Shown: piece by piece, positions 50,219 through 59,523 of the stretch | How positions within the stretch are numbered: the stretch's first letter is position 1 | Layout: each line of letters opens with the position of its first letter | Origin: Streptomyces sp. NRRL B-1140 | GTDB lineage: Bacteria; Actinomycetota; Actinomycetes; Streptomycetales; Streptomycetaceae | Assembly: GCF_001280065.1 (NCBI RefSeq) | Contig: NZ_LGEA01000102.1 | Span: 352,346-416,345, forward strand | Direction: 5' to 3' | DNA length: 64,000 nt | The notes under the pieces: model-generated | Databases searched by the model: none | What the model saw: the letters and a program-made list of their open reading frames with translations, nothing else | Told to the model about the DNA's origin: nothing | Translations under genes and position numbers: made by a program

Positions 50219-51241
50219 TCAGAGCTTGACGATCATCTTCCCGGTGTTGTCGCCGCGCAGAACGCCCAGGAATGCCTCCAGGTTGTTCTCGATGCCCTCG
50301 ACGACGGTCTCGCGGTACTTGAGCTCACCGGAGGCGACCCAGGGCGCGACTTCCTGCACGAACTGCGGCTGCAGGTCGTAGTGGTCCCCGACCAGGAAGC
50401 CCTCGATACGGCCGCGCGTGGCGATCAGACGGGCGAGGTTCTTCGGGCCCGGGGCGGGCTCGGTGTTGTTGTAGACGGAGATCATGCCGCAGACGGCGAT
50501 CCGGCCGCCCTGGTTGAGGGAGCCGATGGCCGCCTCCAGGTGGTCACCGCCGACGTTGTCGAAGTAGACGTCGATCCCGTCGGGAGCGGCGGCGCGCAGC
50601 TGCTCGGCCACGGGCCCGTCCTTGTAGTTGAAGGCGGCGTCGAAGCCGTACTCCTCCGTGAGGAGCTTGACCTTCTCGTCCGACCCGGCGGACCCGATGA
50701 CCCGCGAGGCACCCTTCAGCCGGGCGATCTGGCCGACCTGGCCACCCACGGCACCGGCGGCACCGGACACGAAGACGGCGTCGCCCTCCTTGAAGGCGGC
50801 GGTGCGCAGCAGGCCCGCGTAGGCGGTGAGACCGGTCATGCCCAGCACACCGAGGTACGTCGACAGCGGCGCGGCCTGCGGGTCCACCTTCACGGCGTTC
50901 TTCGCGCCGACGACCGCGTACTCACGCCAGCCGAAGAAGTGCAGCACGTGGTCCCCGACGGACAGTCCCTCGGCGTTCGAGGCCACGACCTCGCCGACGG
51001 CACCGCCCTGCATGACCTTGCCCAGCTCGAAGGGGGCGACGTAGGACTTCGCGTCGCTCATGCGGCCACGCATGTACGGGTCCACGGAGAGGTACTTGTT
51101 CCGGACGAGGACCTCACCCTCACCGGGCTGCGGTACGTCCACCTCGACGAAGGCGAAGTCCTCGGGCTTCGGCCAGCCGACAGGACGGCTCGCCAGGTGC
51201 CACTCGCGGCTGACGGCGGGGAGGGCGGGGGTGTCGGTCAT
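50219..51241 (-). CDS. Zinc-less MDR NADP-dependent oxidoreductase (CurA/leukotriene-reductase type)
   Basis: A 340-residue MDR reductase without the zinc ligands. The marks are EVDVPQPGEGEVLVRNKYLS, SVDPYMRGRMSD, LGVLGMTGLTAYAGLL, VFVSGAAGAVGGQVGQIARL (Rossmann), and VYFDNVGGDHLEA. It reduces C=C bonds of activated ketones. The start ATG 51241 is set by the family N-terminus; the longer frame crosses the operator region. It is divergent from a MarR gene, with twin palindromes between. Confidence 0.92.
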   Translation of the reverse strand: MTDTPALPAVSREWHLASRPVGWPKPEDFAFVEVDVPQPGEGEVLVRNKYLSVDPYMRGRMSDAKSYVAPFELGKVMQGGAVGEVVASNAEGLSVGDHVLHFFGWREYAVVGAKNAVKVDPQAAPLSTYLGVLGMTGLTAYAGLLRTAAFKEGDAVFVSGAAGAVGGQVGQIARLKGASRVIGSAGSDEKVKLLTEEYGFDAAFNYKDGPVAEQLRAAAPDGIDVYFDNVGGDHLEAAIGSLNQGGRIAVCGMISVYNNTEPAPGPKNLARLIATRGRIEGFLVGDHYDLQPQFVQEVAPWVASGELKYRETVVEGIENNLEAFLGVLRGDNTGKMIVKL

Positions 51242-51267
51242 GATGCGCCTTACCTCACTGACTCGAT

Positions 51268-51284
51268 GTTTCAGTACCTGAAAC
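51268..51284. promoter_or_regulatory. MarR operator 1
   Basis: GTTTCAGTACCTGAAAC is a perfect 7-3-7 palindrome between the divergent MDR and marR genes, 27 bp from the MDR start, downstream of its likely promoter. It shares the half-site CTGAAA with operator 2. Confidence 0.7.
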
Positions 51285-51293
51285 AACCATGCT

Positions 51294-51308
51294 CCTGAAA
51301 ATTTCAGG
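51294..51308. promoter_or_regulatory. MarR operator 2
   Basis: CCTGAAAATTTCAGG is a perfect 7-1-7 palindrome, centred 25 bp from operator 1. It overlaps the probable marR -35 and lies in the spacer of the MDR promoter (TTGACA on the minus strand at 51310-51315). Confidence 0.7.
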
Positions 51309-51337
51309 TTGTCAAATAACCGGGTACCCTCGACGGC

Positions 51338-51787
51338 ATGGCATCCACCACACCGACGCCCGACATGACGGGCACCCGCCCGGATCAGCTGACTCTCGAC
51401 GTCGTCGAGCTGATCGGGGAGGTCGTGGCGCGGTTCCACGAGGACTACGAGTCAGCGGCGGCGGAGCACGCCCTCACGGGCGCGCAGGCACGGCTGCTCA
51501 GCCTGCTGTGCCTCGAGCCGCTGCCGATGCGGAGGCTGGCCCAGCAGCTGAAGTGCGAGCCGTCGAACGTCACCGGGATCGTGGACCGGCTGGAGGCGCG
51601 GGGCCTGGTCGAACGGCAGCCGAACCCCGCCGACCGCCGGGTGAAGGTGGCGGCGGCGACGGCGGCGGGGAGGCAGGTGGCCCGGAGCCTGCGGGAGTCA
51701 CTGCGGTTCGCCCGGGAGCCCCTGGCGGGGCTCTCCGAGGAGGAGCGGGTGGCGCTGCGCGACACGCTGCGGCGCATGCTGGCCTGA
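51338..51787 (+). CDS. MarR family regulator
   Basis: A 149-residue protein. The winged helix is PLPMRRLAQQLKCEPSNVTG then IVDRLEARGLVERQPNPADR-R, the family signature. The Cys in the recognition region (LKCEPS) might be redox-active (inference). It likely represses its own gene and the divergent MDR reductase via the twin CTGAAA palindromes. TACCCT lies 7 nt before the ATG, so it is probably leaderless. Confidence 0.9.
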   Translation: MASTTPTPDMTGTRPDQLTLDVVELIGEVVARFHEDYESAAAEHALTGAQARLLSLLCLEPLPMRRLAQQLKCEPSNVTGIVDRLEARGLVERQPNPADRRVKVAAATAAGRQVARSLRESLRFAREPLAGLSEEERVALRDTLRRMLA

Positions 51788-52194
51788 GACCGGGCCCCGG
51801 CCGTCGGGTCTCGCGGCCCGCGCCGGGCACGGCGATCCGTCAGGGGTGCGAGGGAACGAGGCAGGCTCGCTGACGGACCCGGCGCCCGGGGTACGACGAA
51901 CCACCCGAGGCGTGGCGAAGGTGTCCGACGCACGCCCTCCGGGCCGTGCCCGTCGGGGAGCGCGCCCTTCGCCCCTCGCGCCGCGGGGCGCCCGCCCGCG
52001 CGGCCGGCGCCGCCCACCAGCCTCGTGACCGGAGACCTGGCACGCCGAGCCGTCCGCCCGCACCCGGAACATCCGCTTCGGTTCCCGAGGGCAAGGCGGA
52101 GGAGGGCGTCAACGCGGAGCGTTGACAACCGACGACAACGCGGCAGATGTGCGTGCCACGCCCCGCGACGCCGGCAGGATCCAAACGACAGGCC
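51788..52194. other. 407-bp spacer with one palindrome
   Basis: It is very GC-rich and holds no recognised frame. At 52108-52126 GTCAACGC-GGA-GCGTTGAC is a perfect 8-3-8 palindrome, 69 bp beyond the stop of the SCO2400-like gene. It may be a terminator or an operator left from a lost gene. Confidence 0.4.
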
Positions 52195-53145
52195 CTAAGT
52201 GCACCACCAGAGGAACCGTTGGCACGGCTCGGAAGCGGAAGGCTCCGGCTCGGGGGGCCGGGTGGTCGGATCCGCGGTCGGGGCGGGGCCCGGGCCCGAG
52301 GTGGGCGGGGCGGCCGTGGGGGCCGGCGCCGGGCCGCTGGGGGCGCCCCCGGCCGCGGACTCCGGGTCCTTCGACGGTTCGCCGCCCTTCGGGGACTCCG
52401 AGCTCTCGTCCTTCGGGGATGCGGAAGCGGACGGCGTGTCAGATGCGGTCGGGGAAGCGGAGCCTGAGGGGCCGTCAGCCCCGGCCCTCTTGCCCTCCGT
52501 GCCGCCGCCCGGCTCCCCCGCCTCGAGTGAGGCGTCCCCGTCCGCCGACTCACCCCCGGCCGCGGCCGGTTTCGGTTTCGAGCCGGGGGCGTCCATGCCG
52601 AGTTCCGCGAGGCTCAGGCCGCCGGCCGCCAGCACGAAACCGGCTGCCACGAACAGGGTCCGGCGGCGCCGGCGGCGGTGCGCCGCGGCCTTGCGGTCCC
52701 GCCTGCTCGACCCGCCCGGACCGTCGGGAGCCGGGCCGCGCCCGCGTCCGCGCCGCCGCGCCGCGCGCCCGACGGCCTCGCCGTCGTCATCGGCGTACGC
52801 GTCGTCGGATTCGTCGCCGTACGGACCGTCGGGTCCGTCGCCGTACGGGGCATCGGGCCCGTCGCCGTACGGGGCATCGAGCCGGTTGCCGTAGGTGTCG
52901 TCCGGCCCGTCGCCGTACGAGTGGTCACGCCGCTCGCCGTACGCGTCGTCGTGTCCGTCGTCGGGGGCGCGCGACTCGTGCGAGCCGGACGGTCCCTCCG
53001 GCCCGTGACCGTCGTGCCCCGGCACGCCGGCGGCGTACCCGCCGTACGCCGGGTCGCTCCCACGCAGTCTGTCGGCCGAGGTGCCGCACCCCGGGCAGGC
53101 GAGGGCGCCGTTGAGGTGCCGTCGGCACGGGTCGCAGTAGTCCAT
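52195..53145 (-). CDS. SCO2400-like protein with zinc ribbon and low-complexity regions
   Basis: A 316-residue protein. It starts MDYCDPCRRHLNGALACPGC, the hallmark of the SCO2400 family, with a CxxC...CxxC zinc ribbon. Next come tandem repeats of the kind DAPYGDGPD (about residues 70-117), an Arg-rich patch (RDRKAAAHRRRRRRT), one membrane helix (about 164-180) and a Ser/Pro-rich extracellular part ending in CQRFLWWCT. The function is unknown. It is probably a one-pass membrane protein with the ribbon inside the cell. TAATCT 9 nt before the ATG fits a nearly leaderless start. Confidence 0.75.
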   Translation of the reverse strand: MDYCDPCRRHLNGALACPGCGTSADRLRGSDPAYGGYAAGVPGHDGHGPEGPSGSHESRAPDDGHDDAYGERRDHSYGDGPDDTYGNRLDAPYGDGPDAPYGDGPDGPYGDESDDAYADDDGEAVGRAARRRGRGRGPAPDGPGGSSRRDRKAAAHRRRRRRTLFVAAGFVLAAGGLSLAELGMDAPGSKPKPAAAGGESADGDASLEAGEPGGGTEGKRAGADGPSGSASPTASDTPSASASPKDESSESPKGGEPSKDPESAAGGAPSGPAPAPTAAPPTSGPGPAPTADPTTRPPEPEPSASEPCQRFLWWCT

Positions 53146-53413
53146 GACGCGGGAAGATTAAGTTCCGCGCCGGTCACGTTCCTAGATCCACCTGTGAAGG
53201 TTCTGCAGAGACACGGTCGGCCCCGGGTTTCGAAACTGTCGAAACCGTTATGCGCGCGACCCATTGACACTCTTGCCGCCCCGTCCTTACTGTCACGCCA
53301 GCATTTCGAACGTGTGACGAAATCTCGAACAGACCGAGGCGCCGGAACGCGAACGGGACGCCGACGGAACAAACTGACAGAACGAGCCGACGAAGCTGCG
53401 AGGGACAACCGCC
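53146..53413 (+). promoter_or_regulatory. Sugar-operon promoter region with GTTTCGAAAC palindrome
   Basis: The perfect palindrome GTTTCGAAAC lies at 53227-53236, followed by a second half (GTCGAAACC). Further down, near 53306-53336, are TTTCGAAC and ACGAAATCTCGAAC. The same palindrome recurs at 56656 upstream of the ABC transporter genes, so one regulator probably controls both. Confidence 0.6.
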
Positions 53414-54577
53414 GTGCGCATCACCGGAATCAGCACACACGTGGTCGGGACGCCGTGGCGCAACCTGACCTACGTCCAGGTGCACACCGACGAGGGGATC
53501 ACCGGAGTCGGCGAGACCCGGATGCTGGGACACACCGACGCCCTTCTGGGTTATCTGCGGGAAGCCGAGAACAACCACATCCTCGGCTCCGACCCCTTCG
53601 CCGTCGAGGACCTCGTCAAGCGCATGAAGTACGGCGACTACGGCCGCGCGGGCGAGATCGTCATGTCCGGCATCGCCGTGATCGAGATGGCCTGCTGGGA
53701 CATCAAGGGCAAGGCCCTCGGCGTCCCCGTCTGGCAGCTGCTGGGCGGCAAGGTCACCGACAAGGTCAAGGCCTACGCCAACGGCTGGTACACCACCGAG
53801 CGCACGCCGGAGGCCTACCACAAGGCCGCCCAGGGCGTGATGGAGCGCGGCTACCGGGCCCTGAAGATCGACCCCTTCGGCACCGGCCACTACGAGCTGG
53901 ACCACCAGGAGACCCTGTACGCGGTCTCGCTGATCGAGGCCGTCCGCGACGCCATCGGCCCCGAGGCCGAGCTGATGCTGGAGATGCACGGCCGGTTCTC
54001 GCCGTCGACCGCGGTCCGCCTCGCCAAGGAGCTCGCGCCGTTCAAGCCGGCGTGGCTGGAGGAGCCGGTCCCGCCGGAGAACCTCAAGGCGCTGGAGAAG
54101 GTCGCCGCCAAGGTCGACATGCCGGTCGCCACCGGTGAGCGCATCCACGACCGGATCGAGTTCCGCGAGCTGTTCGAGAGCCAGGCCGTCGACATCATCC
54201 AGCCGGACGTCGGCCACATCGGCGGCATCTGGGAGACCCGCAAGCTCGCGGCGACCGCCGAGACCCACTACATGCTGGTCGCTCCGCACAACGTGGGCGG
54301 TTCGGTGCTGACCGCCGCGTCCCTCCAGGTCGGCTTCACCTCCCCCAACTTCAAGATCCTTGAGCACTTCAACGACTTCGCCGACGCGGAGATCAAGAAG
54401 GTCGTCAAGGGCGCCCCGCAGGTGAACCCGGAGGACGGCTGCTTCCACGTCTCCGACGCCCCGGGCCTCGGGGTGGAGCTGGACGTCGACGCCGCCGCCG
54501 AGTTCCCGCAGCAGCAGGCCCGCTTCGACCTCTGGGCGGAGGGCTGGGAACAGCGCAAGCCGAAGGGCACGCAGTGA
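53414..54577 (+). CDS. Enolase-superfamily acid-sugar dehydratase-like protein
   Basis: A 387-residue mandelate racemase/muconate lactonizing-type enzyme. It has an N-terminal cap (YVQVHTDEGITGVGETR), a barrel Lys in ALKIDPFG, metal ligands in LMLEMHGRFS, AWLEEPVPPEN and ATGERIHDR, QPDVGHIGGI and a late catalytic His in APHNVGGSV. The E-x-H and H pattern suits galactonate- or related acid-sugar dehydratases. It is the first gene of the operon, and its stop overlaps the next start by 4 bp (GTGA). GAGGGAC precedes the GTG. Confidence 0.85.
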   Translation: MRITGISTHVVGTPWRNLTYVQVHTDEGITGVGETRMLGHTDALLGYLREAENNHILGSDPFAVEDLVKRMKYGDYGRAGEIVMSGIAVIEMACWDIKGKALGVPVWQLLGGKVTDKVKAYANGWYTTERTPEAYHKAAQGVMERGYRALKIDPFGTGHYELDHQETLYAVSLIEAVRDAIGPEAELMLEMHGRFSPSTAVRLAKELAPFKPAWLEEPVPPENLKALEKVAAKVDMPVATGERIHDRIEFRELFESQAVDIIQPDVGHIGGIWETRKLAATAETHYMLVAPHNVGGSVLTAASLQVGFTSPNFKILEHFNDFADAEIKKVVKGAPQVNPEDGCFHVSDAPGLGVELDVDAAAEFPQQQARFDLWAEGWEQRKPKGTQ

Positions 54578-55578
54578 GCACCGCGGTCGTCGTCGACGCC
54601 CCGGGCGAGCACCGGCTCGTCCCGCACGAGCCGCGGCGGCCCGAGGCCGGCGAGGCCCTGGTGCGGGTGCACGCCGCCGGGATCTGCGGCAGCGACCGCG
54701 AGGTCTACCAGGGCAATCGTCCCGAGGGGTATGTGCGTTATCCGCTGACCCCGGGCCACGAGTGGTCCGGGACAGTGGAGGCCGTGGGCGCCGGCGTCCC
54801 GGGCTCCCTCGTGGGCCGCAAGGTCGTCGGTGAGGGCTTTCGAAACTGTCAGGTCTGCGACCGCTGCCACGCGGGCGACACGACCCTGTGCACCGCCGGG
54901 TACGAGGAGACCGGGTTCACCCAGCCGGGCGCGATGGCGGCCACGCTGACCCTCCCGGCCCGTCTCCTGCACGCCCTCCCGGACGACTGCGACCTCACGG
55001 CCGCGGCCCTCCTGGAACCCGCCGCCTGCATCGCGGCCGCCGCGCTGAAGGGCAACGCCCAGCCCGGCGAGCGCGTCGCCGTGGTCGGCACCGGCACCCT
55101 CGGCATGTTCGCCGTGCAGTTCCTGAAGGCCAACTCGCCGGCCGAGCTGCTGGTCGTCGGCACCCGCCGGGACCGTGAGGCGCTGTCGCGCCAGTACGGC
55201 GCGACGGACTTCCGGACCAAGGACCAGGAACTCCCCGACGACATCGACGTGGTGATCGAGACGGCCGGGTCCGCGGACGCCGCCCGGATCTCCGCCGGGC
55301 TGCTGCGGCGCGGCGGGCGGCTGGTCCTGACCGGCATCCCGGCGCCGGGCGCCGAGGGCCTCGACCCGACCGACCTCGTCGTGAAGCAGCTGGAGGTGCA
55401 CAGCGTCTTCGGTGCGCCACCGGACGCCTGGGCGCACACCGTGCGGGTGTTCGCCGCTGGTCTGCTCGATCCGCTGCCGCTGGTGACGCACGAGCTGCCG
55501 CTCACCGAGTTCTCGCAGGCCATCGAGCTGGTCGGGGCCGGGGATCCGAAGGTGGGCAAGGTCCTGCTCCGCCCCTAG
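54574..55578 (+). CDS. Zinc-binding MDR dehydrogenase
   Basis: A 334-residue medium-chain dehydrogenase with catalytic zinc site GICGSDREV and GHEWSGTVEAVG, a structural zinc cluster CQVCDRCHAGDTTLC, and NAD motif VAVVGTGTLGMFAVQFL. It likely oxidises a sugar, polyol or sugar acid in the same pathway as the dehydratase. The GTG overlaps the upstream stop. An 18-bp hairpin follows directly. Confidence 0.9.
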   Translation: MSTAVVVDAPGEHRLVPHEPRRPEAGEALVRVHAAGICGSDREVYQGNRPEGYVRYPLTPGHEWSGTVEAVGAGVPGSLVGRKVVGEGFRNCQVCDRCHAGDTTLCTAGYEETGFTQPGAMAATLTLPARLLHALPDDCDLTAAALLEPAACIAAAALKGNAQPGERVAVVGTGTLGMFAVQFLKANSPAELLVVGTRRDREALSRQYGATDFRTKDQELPDDIDVVIETAGSADAARISAGLLRRGGRLVLTGIPAPGAEGLDPTDLVVKQLEVHSVFGAPPDAWAHTVRVFAAGLLDPLPLVTHELPLTEFSQAIELVGAGDPKVGKVLLRP

Positions 55579-55580
55579 AC

Positions 55581-55625
55581 GTACGCCGGTACGGGAGCAA
55601 CCTGACGGCTCCCGTACCGGCGTAC
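55581..55625 (+). terminator. Perfect 18-bp hairpin inside the sugar operon
   Basis: The arms 55581-55598 and 55608-55625 are perfect complements around a 9-nt loop, beginning 3 bp after the dehydrogenase stop. It probably ends or attenuates the first transcript. Confidence 0.7.
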
Positions 55626-55706
55626 ACCCAGCCCCGCCGCATCCCGAGCCGCGCCGTACCCAGAGCCGCGAACCTCGTCCGACATATCGAACCGAAGGAC
55701 ATTCCT

Positions 55707-56675
55707 GTGACCGACGCTTCCGCCACGGCCGCCCGCAGGCCCGGTGAGCCGGCCCTCACCGCGCTGGGTCTGAGCGCGCCCGCCCCCGACCCCGCCGACA
55801 CTTCCGCACACTCCTTCCCGGGCGGCGGCCGCTGGCGTACCGAGATCCCCTCCTGCGAGGGCCCCGAGGCGCTGGCGGTGGTCCTGAAGGAGGCCTCGCG
55901 GCTGGACGTGCCGATCCACCGGATCAGCCAGGGCAGCGGCGTGTGGATGCTGACCGACGCCGAGATCACCGAGATGGTCGAGTCGACCGGCGAACGCGAC
56001 ATCGAGCTCTGCCTGTTCACCGGGCCGCGCGGCACCTGGGACATCGGCGGGTCCACGCGCACCGACTCGCGGGGGGCCGGACTGCGTGCCCGCGGCCACG
56101 ACGCCGTCGCCGGTTGCGTCGAAGACGCCGTCAGGGCCACCGAGTTGGGCGTCAAGTGCCTGCTCGTCGCCGACGAGGGCGTGCTGTGGACGCTGCACCG
56201 GGCACGGGCGGCGGGGATCATCCCGGCCGACACGACCCTCAAGGTCTCCGCGCTCATCGGACCGGTCAACCCGGCGGCCTACGCGGTGTACGAGCGCCTC
56301 GGCGCCGACTCGGTCAACGTGCCCAGCGACCTGACGCTCGATCACCTCACCGAGATCCGCCGGGTGTCGGGCGCACCGATGGACATGTACATCGAGGCCC
56401 CCGACGACCTCGGCGGCTACGTCCGCATGTACGAGGTGGCCGAACTCATCAGACGCGGGGCCCCGTTGTACCTGAAGTTCGGCCTCTCCAAGGCCCCCGG
56501 GATCTATCCGTACGGGCATCACATGCGGGAGCTGACCCTGGCCACGGCCAAGGAGCGGGTGCGTCGCGGACGGCTCGCCCTGGACCTCCTGGCGCGCCAC
56601 GGAGCGGACGGCGACATGGCGCCGCTGGGATCCCGACTGCCGGGCGATCTGCAACGTTTCGAAACCTCGTCATAA
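55707..56675 (+). CDS. U32-peptidase-like TIM-barrel protein of unknown function
   Basis: A 322-residue protein with no signal. Visible blocks are HRISQGSGVWMLTDAEITEM, ELCLFTGPRGTWDIGGS, LGVKCLLVADEGVLWTLH, LGADSVNVPSDLTLDHLTEI, MDMYIEAPDDLGGYVRMYEV and PLYLKFGLSKAPGIYPYGHH. The order of beta strands with E-A-P-D-D-L-G-G and K-F-G suggests a TIM barrel, and the LGADxVNV and D-L-G-G blocks recall U32-type proteins, but I do not recognise a known enzyme. The position between dehydrogenase and importer suggests an aldolase or isomerase step (inference). GTG 55707 follows AAGGA. The GTTTCGAAAC element lies in its last codons. Confidence 0.6.
   Translation: MTDASATAARRPGEPALTALGLSAPAPDPADTSAHSFPGGGRWRTEIPSCEGPEALAVVLKEASRLDVPIHRISQGSGVWMLTDAEITEMVESTGERDIELCLFTGPRGTWDIGGSTRTDSRGAGLRARGHDAVAGCVEDAVRATELGVKCLLVADEGVLWTLHRARAAGIIPADTTLKVSALIGPVNPAAYAVYERLGADSVNVPSDLTLDHLTEIRRVSGAPMDMYIEAPDDLGGYVRMYEVAELIRRGAPLYLKFGLSKAPGIYPYGHHMRELTLATAKERVRRGRLALDLLARHGADGDMAPLGSRLPGDLQRFETSS
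56656..56665 (+). promoter_or_regulatory. GTTTCGAAAC palindrome upstream of the ABC transporter genes
   Basis: An exact copy of the palindrome at 53227, lying in the last codons of the preceding gene and 148 bp before the binding-protein gene. An AT-rich run (GGCTTACAAAAGAAGACACA) follows, a plausible promoter. Confidence 0.6.
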
Positions 56676-56813
56676 CGTTCCGGCTACTCGGCTTACAAAA
56701 GAAGACACAGCCGACCACAATCCACCACATCTCTTCTCGGTCTTTCCGGCACGACCACCCGGATCGACTTCGCGCCTGAGACCGAGCCCTGCCACAGATC
56801 AAGGATGATGATC

Positions 56814-57926
56814 ATGCGTAACCGCAGAGCCGCTCTCACCGCCATAGCCGGAGCCGCGTCCCTCGCCCTGACCCTGTCCGCCTGCGGCCAGAGCGGCGAG
56901 GGCGGCAGCAAGGAAAGCGGGGGCGACACCAAGGGCGCCACCATCGGCATCGCGATGCCGACCAAGTCCTCCGAGCGCTGGATCGCCGACGGCAAGAACG
57001 TCGTCGCCGACCTCGAGTCCAAGGGCTACAAGACCAAGCTGGTCTACGGCGAGGACGACCCCGACCAGCAGGTCTCGCAGGTCGAGAACCTGATCACGCA
57101 GGGCGTCAAGGCGCTGATCATCGCCGCGATCGACAACAAGTCGATGAACAACGTGCTCCAGCAGGCCAAGGACGCGAACATCCCGGTCATCTCCTACGAC
57201 CGCCTGATCCTCGGCACGCAGAACGTCGACTACTACGCCTCCTTCGACAACGAGAAGGTCGGCGAACTTCAGGGCACCTACATCGTCGAGAAGCTCGGCC
57301 TGAAGGACGGCTCCAAGAAGGGCCCCTTCAACATCGAGCTGTTCGCCGGCTCCAACGACGACAACAACACCCGCTACTTCTTCCAGGGCGCGATGAACGT
57401 CCTGCAGCCCTACATCGACAAGAAGCAGCTCGTCGTCCGCTCCGGCCAGACCAAGCTCAACCAGGTCACCACCCTGCGCTGGGACGGCGGCACCGCCCAG
57501 AAGCGCATGGACGACATCCTGACCTCGGCCTACAAGAGCCAGCGGGTCGACGCCGTCCTCTCCCCCTACGACGGCATCTCCATCGGCATCCTCTCGGCGC
57601 TGAAGTCCGACGACTACGGCTCCAAGAGCAAGCCCCTGCCGGTCGTCACGGGGCAGGACGCCGAGGTCGCCTCGGTGAAGTCGATCATCGCCGGCCAGCA
57701 GTCGATGACCGTCTACAAGGACACCCGTCAGCTTGCCAAGGTGTCCTCGAACATGGTCGACGCGCTGCTCAACAAGAAGAAGCCCGAGGTCAACGACACC
57801 AAGACCTACGACAACGGCTCGAAGGTCGTCCCCGCCTACCTGCTGGAGCCGGTCGCGGTCGACAAGTCGAACTACCAGAAGGAGGTCGTCGACTCCGGCT
57901 ACATCAAGGAGAGCGACCTCAAGTAG
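56814..57926 (+). CDS. chvE: ChvE-type sugar-binding lipoprotein of an ABC importer
   Basis: A 370-residue lipoprotein (lipobox LSAC at about residue 24). The periplasmic-binding fold matches ChvE/Mms[76 protein letters not shown] and [14 protein letters not shown]. ChvE relatives bind arabinose, galactose, fucose or sugar acids. ATG 56814 was chosen for spacing to AAGGA. The ATPase and permease genes follow directly. Confidence 0.88.
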   Translation: MRNRRAALTAIAGAASLALTLSACGQSGEGGSKESGGDTKGATIGIAMPTKSSERWIADGKNVVADLESKGYKTKLVYGEDDPDQQVSQVENLITQGVKALIIAAIDNKSMNNVLQQAKDANIPVISYDRLILGTQNVDYYASFDNEKVGELQGTYIVEKLGLKDGSKKGPFNIELFAGSNDDNNTRYFFQGAMNVLQPYIDKKQLVVRSGQTKLNQVTTLRWDGGTAQKRMDDILTSAYKSQRVDAVLSPYDGISIGILSALKSDDYGSKSKPLPVVTGQDAEVASVKSIIAGQQSMTVYKDTRQLAKVSSNMVDALLNKKKPEVNDTKTYDNGSKVVPAYLLEPVAVDKSNYQKEVVDSGYIKESDLK

Positions 57927-57972
57927 TCCCCGCCACCGACCGACGTTCCACCACTGATTGGAAGGCACGACC

Positions 57973-59523
57973 ATGGCGGGACCCGTCCTGGAAATGCGCT
58001 CGATCGTCAAGACCTTTCCCGGCGTCAAGGCGCTGTCGGACGTCACACTGACCGTCCGCCAGGGCGAGGTCCACGCCATCTGCGGGGAGAACGGCGCCGG
58101 CAAGTCGACCTTGATGAAGGTCCTCTCCGGCGTCCACCCGCACGGCACGTACGAGGGCGACATCCTCTTCGAGGGAGAGGTCTGCCAGTTCAAGGACATC
58201 CGGGCCAGCGAAGAACGCGGCATCGTGATCATCCACCAGGAACTGGCCCTGGTGCCCTACCTCTCCCTCGCGGAGAACATCTTCCTCGGCAACGAGCACG
58301 CCACCCGGGGGATCATCAGCTGGACCGAGACCCTGCGGCACGCCACGGAGCTGCTGCGCCGGGTCGGCCTGTCCGACCACCCGGACACCCGCGTCGCCGA
58401 CATCGGCGTGGGCAAGCAGCAGCTCGTGGAGATCGCCAAGGCCCTGTCGAAGAAGGTGAAGCTGCTCATCCTGGATGAGCCGACCGCCGCCCTGAACGAC
58501 GAGGACAGCGGCAAACTCCTGGACCTCATCCTGGAGTTGAAGAACCAGGGCATCACCTCGATCATCATCTCCCACAAGCTCAACGAGATCCGCAAGGTCG
58601 CCGACTCGGTGACGATCCTGCGCGACGGCCAGACCATCGAGACCCTCGACGTGAAGGCCGCGGAGACCACCGAGGACCGGATCATCAGCGGCATGGTGGG
58701 CCGCGACCTGGAAAACCGCTTCCCGGAGCGTTCGCCGCACGAGCCCGAGGAGGGCGCGGCCCCGGCTCTGGAGATCCGGGGCTGGACCGTGCACCACCCG
58801 ATCGACCAGCAGCGCAAGGTGTGCGACGACGTGTCCCTCCACGTGCGACGTGGGGAGATCGTCGGCATCGCGGGTCTGATGGGCGCCGGCCGCACCGAAC
58901 TCGCGATGAGCGTCTTCGGGCGGACCTACGGCCGGTACGCGGACGGCACGGTCCTCAAGGACGGCAAGGAGATCCGCACCAAGACCGTCCCCGAGGCGGT
59001 CAAGCACGGCATCGCCTACGTCACCGAGGACCGCAAGCACTACGGCCTCAACCTCATCGACACCATCAACCGGAACATCTCGCTGAGCGCCCTGGGCAAG
59101 GTCGCAAGGCGCGGTGTGGTCGACGAGCACGAGGAGCGGCAGGTCGCCGAGGGCTTCCGCAAGTCCATGAACATCAAGGCGCCGACGGTGTTCGAGCCGG
59201 TCGGCAAGCTGTCCGGCGGCAACCAGCAGAAGGTCGTCCTCAGCAAGTGGATCTTCTCGGGTCCGGACGTGCTGATCCTGGACGAGCCGACCCGCGGTAT
59301 CGACGTCGGCGCCAAGTACGAGATCTACACGGTCATCGACCAGCTGGCCGCCCAGGGCAAGGCGGTCGTCTTCATCTCCTCCGAGCTGCCCGAGCTGCTC
59401 GGCATGTGCGACCGCATCTACACGATGGCCGCGGGACGGCTGACGGGTGAGTTCTCGCGGGCCGAGGCCTCCCAGGAATCGCTGATGCGTCAGATGACGA
59501 AGGACAAAGAGGTAACCCGATGA
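57973..59523 (+). CDS. gguA: Sugar ABC transporter ATP-binding protein (MmsA/GguA type)
   Basis: A 516-residue double-ATPase. The first half has [16 protein letters not shown] (Walker A), [18 protein letters not shown] (variant signature) and [10 protein letters not shown] (Walker B). The second has [13 protein letters not shown] (degenerate Walker A), [16 protein letters not shown] and [19 protein letters not shown]. This is the normal asymmetry of the ribose/multiple-sugar class. ATG 57973 has GGAAGG 8 nt upstream. Its stop overlaps the permease start (ATGA). Confidence 0.95.
   Translation: MAGPVLEMRSIVKTFPGVKALSDVTLTVRQGEVHAICGENGAGKSTLMKVLSGVHPHGTYEGDILFEGEVCQFKDIRASEERGIVIIHQELALVPYLSLAENIFLGNEHATRGIISWTETLRHATELLRRVGLSDHPDTRVADIGVGKQQLVEIAKALSKKVKLLILDEPTAALNDEDSGKLLDLILELKNQGITSIIISHKLNEIRKVADSVTILRDGQTIETLDVKAAETTEDRIISGMVGRDLENRFPERSPHEPEEGAAPALEIRGWTVHHPIDQQRKVCDDVSLHVRRGEIVGIAGLMGAGRTELAMSVFGRTYGRYADGTVLKDGKEIRTKTVPEAVKHGIAYVTEDRKHYGLNLIDTINRNISLSALGKVARRGVVDEHEERQVAEGFRKSMNIKAPTVFEPVGKLSGGNQQKVVLSKWIFSGPDVLILDEPTRGIDVGAKYEIYTVIDQLAAQGKAVVFISSELPELLGMCDRIYTMAAGRLTGEFSRAEASQESLMRQMTKDKEVTR

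Noticed and set aside
52796..52930. Short regular repeats that could suggest a CRISPR array
   Set aside because: They are about 24-nt coding repeats (PYGDGPD) without unique spacers, inside the SCO2400-like gene. No cas gene is present.
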